Shown here: positions 61,645 to 64,000 of the stretch, one piece after another
How positions within the stretch are numbered: position 1 is the first letter of the stretch
How the letters are laid out: each line of letters begins with the position of its first letter
Assembly (NCBI RefSeq): GCF_015163075.1
Contig: NZ_JADDXU010000019.1
Location: 62,001-126,000, forward strand
DNA from: Streptomyces justiciae
GTDB taxonomy: Bacteria > Actinomycetota > Actinomycetes > Streptomycetales > Streptomycetaceae
DNA length: 64,000 bases
Direction: 5' to 3'
Program-made: the position numbers and the translations under genes
The notes under the pieces: generated by a model
The model's input: the letters and a program-made list of their open reading frames with translations, nothing else
What the model was told of the DNA's origin: nothing
Database searches by the model: none

Positions 61645-62448
61645 ATGGCCGTGCTCCACGCCTGGCGCGCCGCCCGCGTCACCCCGCTCGGCGAGCTGCA
61701 CACCCCGCCCCGGATGACCGCCGTACTGCTCCGCCTCACCGTGCAGATCGTGCTGGTGGCATCGCTGTGGCACGGCCTGTACGCCGACACCGGCACCACC
61801 GCCGGACTGGACCGCGACCAGGCGGTGACGTACGCCGTGCTGGCCGTCCTCGCCTCCAGGATGCGGGAGTTGGACCAGTACGCGGGCCGCGACACCGTGC
61901 TCCAGCACATGCACTTCGGCACGATCGTCTACTGGTACCTGCGCCCGCTGCCACCGCAGCGCTACCACGCCCTGCGCGCGCTCGGCGAGAAGCTGTACGG
62001 GTTCGCGTGGGCGCTCGCCGGATACACGGTGTGCCTCACGGCCGGAGTCGTCGAGCCGCCCAAGTCGGCGGCGACGGCAGGGGTGTTCGTGCTGAGCCTG
62101 CTGCTCGGCCAGCTCGTCCTGTACTACGTGCTGCTCGTCCTGGACCAGATGTGTTTCTGGACGGTCCGCAACAACGCGGCGATGCTGATCCTGATCTTCG
62201 CGCAGAACCTGCTGTCCGGCGTGTACGCGCCCCTGTGGTTCTTCCCCGGCTGGTTCGTGACGCTGAGCGCGTTCCTGCCGTTCCAGGCGACGCTCAACGT
62301 GCCGCTGTCGCTGTACATCGGCCGCATCCCGCTGTCGGACGCGGGACTCCAACTCGCCGTGCAGGCCGCCTGGGTGGTGGCGCTGCACCTGTTCACCCGG
62401 TTCCTGTGGCGGCGGGCCGCCCTTCGTGTCATGTCCCAGGGAGGCTGA
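61645..62448 (+). CDS. ABC-2 exporter permease 1
   Basis: A 267-residue inner-membrane protein of the ABC-2 type (COG4587-like). It has about six hydrophobic segments, including VFVLSLLLGQLVLYYVLLVL and AAWVVALHLFTRFLW at the end. The ATG at 61645 comes one base after the ATPase stop, so translation is coupled. A longer frame starting at 61627 is rejected because it would overlap the ATPase. Confidence 0.88.
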   Translation: MAVLHAWRAARVTPLGELHTPPRMTAVLLRLTVQIVLVASLWHGLYADTGTTAGLDRDQAVTYAVLAVLASRMRELDQYAGRDTVLQHMHFGTIVYWYLRPLPPQRYHALRALGEKLYGFAWALAGYTVCLTAGVVEPPKSAATAGVFVLSLLLGQLVLYYVLLVLDQMCFWTVRNNAAMLILIFAQNLLSGVYAPLWFFPGWFVTLSAFLPFQATLNVPLSLYIGRIPLSDAGLQLAVQAAWVVALHLFTRFLWRRAALRVMSQGG

Positions 62449-62453
62449 GGACC

Positions 62454-63254
62454 GTGCAATCCCTGCGGATCATGTGGCGCATCACGCTGCTCAACTTCCG
62501 TGCCCAGCTGGAGTACCGCACCGAGTTCCTGCTGATGGTCGCGATCGGCGCGATCTGGCAGGTGTCGGTGATCGTGTTCGCGACGGTGCTGCTGGCCCGG
62601 TTCACCGGGATGGGCGGCTGGGACAGCTCCGAGGTCCTGCTGATCCCGGCGACCCGGATGCTGGCGCACGCCCTGTTCGTCCTCTTCCTGGGCCGGGTGC
62701 ACGGCGCCGGCCGGCAGATCCAGGAGGGCAGGATCGACACCTACCTCCTGCGCCCGATGCCGGTGCACCGCCAGCTCCAGCTGGCCTTCTTCCCCACCAA
62801 CGCGATCGGCGACCTGACGGTGGCGGTGGGCCTGATGATCGGCGCGCTCAGCCGGAGCGAACTGGACTGGACACCGGGCCGGATCGGCTATCTGATCGCC
62901 GCGGTCATCGGCGGCCTGTTCCTGGAGGCGGCTCTGTTCACGGCGCTGGCCAGTGCGTCGCTGCGCTTCCCGGCCGCCGACTACTGGAGCTACTGGCTGG
63001 AGGAACTGCTCGGCACGTTCGGCAGCTATCCGCTGAACGTCCTGCCGCGCGCGGTGGGCGGCTTCCTGACCTACGGCCTTCCGCTCGCGTTCGTCGCGTA
63101 CTTCCCGGTCGCCGTCCTGACCGGGCACGGCCATGACACCGGCGCCCCCTACTGGCTGGCGGCGGCATCGCCGCTGCTCGGGGTGCTCGCGTATCTCGGG
63201 GCACGGTGGCTGTGGCGGTGGAGCCTGAGGCACTACAGCGGCATCAACGGCTGA
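62454..63254 (+). CDS. ABC-2 exporter permease 2
   Basis: A 266-residue permease of the COG3694 type. It starts QSLRIMWRITLLNFRAQLEY, with about six transmembrane helices (MVAIGAIWQVSVIVFATVLL, then IGYLIAAVIGGLFLEAALFT). The GTG at 62454 follows the permease 1 stop by 5 bp and has GAGG 7-8 bases upstream (GGGAGGCTGAGG). A large terminator hairpin follows its stop. It completes a three-gene exporter. Confidence 0.88.
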   Translation: MQSLRIMWRITLLNFRAQLEYRTEFLLMVAIGAIWQVSVIVFATVLLARFTGMGGWDSSEVLLIPATRMLAHALFVLFLGRVHGAGRQIQEGRIDTYLLRPMPVHRQLQLAFFPTNAIGDLTVAVGLMIGALSRSELDWTPGRIGYLIAAVIGGLFLEAALFTALASASLRFPAADYWSYWLEELLGTFGSYPLNVLPRAVGGFLTYGLPLAFVAYFPVAVLTGHGHDTGAPYWLAAASPLLGVLAYLGARWLWRWSLRHYSGING

Positions 63255-63296
63255 CGTCCATGGCCGGGCCCCCTGAGGGCGGCCCGGCCATGGACG
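63255..63296. terminator. Bidirectional terminator hairpin
   Basis: A perfect 16-bp stem (63255-63270 with 63281-63296) and a 10-base loop sit between the convergent stops of the exporter (63254) and the surface protein (63315). Confidence 0.88.
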
Positions 63297-63314
63297 CGGT
63301 GTCCGGGGTGACCC

Positions 63315-64000
63315 CTAGGGACAGCTGAGACGGGTGTCGCCGGTGTCCGTCGTGCAGGTGTCGGTGCCGAACCCGCCGTTGGCGGTGTCGTTGCCGGAGA
63401 CGCCGTCGACGGTGTTCAGGCGGTCGTTGCCGTAGTTGCCGATCAGGTTGTCGTTGCCGGGGCCGCCGTTGAGGGTGTCGTCGTTGAAGCCGCCGTCGAC
63501 GCGGTCGTTGCCGTAGTTGCCGTACACGGTGTCGCTGCCGTAGCTCGCGTTGATGCTGTCGTCGCCGCCGAGGCCGCAGATCACGTCGGTGCCGTAGGTC
63601 CCGGTGATCGTGTCGTTGCCGCTGGTGCCGATGCGGGTGCAGCCGCGGGCGTTGTTGACCGTGGTGGTCACCGTGGCGGTGTTGTTCGCGGTCGCCGGGT
63701 CGGTCTGGGTCGCGGTGACCGTGGCCTTCTCGGTGAGGGTGCCGGTGGCCCGGGGCTCGGCGACGACGGTCACGGTGGCCTTGGCGCCCGGGGCCAGGGT
63801 GCCGAGGGCGCAGGAGACGGCGGTCGTGCAGGTGCCCTGGGAGGGGGTCGCCGAGATGACGGTGCCGGCGGGGCCGGTGAGGGTGTCGGTGAGGGTCACG
63901 CCGGTGGCGCTCGTGGTGGTGCTGGTGTTGGTGACGGTCACGGTGTAGGTGGCCCGGTCACCGATGCTCACCGTGGTGGTGCCGGTCTTGGTGACCGAGA
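63315..64000 (-). CDS. Surface protein with DUF11 and RTX-like repeats, 3' end
   Basis: The gene runs off the window on its 5' side. A GTG at 63971 is internal, because the frame remains open to the edge. The visible 228 residues contain one DUF11/Ig-like repeat (TYTVTVTNTSTTTSATGVTL, about 85 residues) and a C-terminal hemolysin-type calcium-binding repeat region with nonapeptide-like units (GGxGxD; SGNDTITG, GGFNDDTLNGGPGNDN, GNYGNDR). It is probably a secreted, calcium-binding adhesive or surface-layer protein. It is low in charged residues and Thr/Asp/Gly-rich, unlike its neighbours. Confidence 0.85.
   Translation of the reverse strand, partial: SVTKTGTTTVSIGDRATYTVTVTNTSTTTSATGVTLTDTLTGPAGTVISATPSQGTCTTAVSCALGTLAPGAKATVTVVAEPRATGTLTEKATVTATQTDPATANNTATVTTTVNNARGCTRIGTSGNDTITGTYGTDVICGLGGDDSINASYGSDTVYGNYGNDRVDGGFNDDTLNGGPGNDNLIGNYGNDRLNTVDGVSGNDTANGGFGTDTCTTDTGDTRLSCP

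Noticed and set aside
63315..63660. DNA repeat array at the window end
   Set aside because: The repetition reflects protein-level RTX motifs in a coding frame, not a non-coding repeat.

Overview
The window is a high-GC actinobacterial chromosome segment, almost certainly Streptomyces or a close relative. The evidence is strong G/C third-position bias, many GTG and TTG starts, GGAGG-type ribosome binding sites, a DmdR/IdeR-type iron box, an AldO-type alditol oxidase, GH43-CBM42 arabinan enzymes, DUF2637 and XRE-membrane proteins, and a dispersed intergenic element typical of the genus. There is no rRNA or tRNA gene, CRISPR array, integrase or insertion sequence that I can support. The window holds about 47 protein genes; the first and the last are cut by the window ends.

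Layout. 1-3.6 kb: methylmalonyl-CoA mutase (mutA end, mutB) and its G-protein chaperone meaB, as a translationally coupled operon with a duplicated meaB start. 3.6-8.4 kb: a putative six-hairpin glycosidase and an IclR regulator, divergent from a gluconate 5-dehydrogenase/L-idonate 5-dehydrogenase-like pair, with an operator-like inverted repeat between them. 8.4-11.5 kb: FAD monooxygenase, alpha/beta hydrolase, methyltransferase and a thioredoxin-like ferredoxin. 11.6-15.5 kb: two secreted GH43 arabinan enzymes and a lipoprotein NodB-type deacetylase. 15.5-17.2 kb: a DUF2278 protein and an SRPBCC protein. 17.2-26 kb: purine catabolism (xdhC, NCS2 purine permease, three-subunit xanthine dehydrogenase, PucR regulator). 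26-34 kb: a helical-repeat protein, a Gln-rich membrane protein, a GntR regulator, an iron-boxed ferric-siderophore-reductase-like protein, DUF2637, an ATP-binding protein, an ~820-bp stretch without a gene, a secreted protein and an XRE transmembrane protein.

34-46.5 kb: PoxB-type pyruvate oxidase and a PP2C-like protein; a 1234-aa secreted subtilase next to an HTH regulator; DUF456; a PPOX-fold protein convergent with a coupled alkylation repair pair (Ada-AlkA and Ogt); and RsgA with a structured leader. 46.5-50.5 kb: a one-polypeptide sigma-like/zinc-finger/transmembrane/CBM2 sensor, a radical-SAM protein with an atypical cysteine spacing, and a flavin-binding-fold protein. 50.5-53 kb: a D-2-hydroxyacid dehydrogenase divergent from alditol oxidase. 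53-60.5 kb: a ROK regulator, a sugar ABC importer and a GH2 beta-galactosidase, tied together by one inverted-repeat motif in front of both the regulator and the importer. 60.6-63.3 kb: an ABC-2 exporter. The window ends in a DUF11/RTX-repeat surface protein.

The most unusual items are the sigma/zinc-finger/TM/cellulose-binding fusion (46657-48141), the CX8CX2C radical-SAM protein (48408-49727), the promoter-hairpin-leader-peptide arrangement before rsgA (46442-46647), the 35-bp tandem duplication that makes a 12-codon minigene between mutB and meaB (2575-2644), and the shared ROK operator (52955-52979 and 54396-54418).
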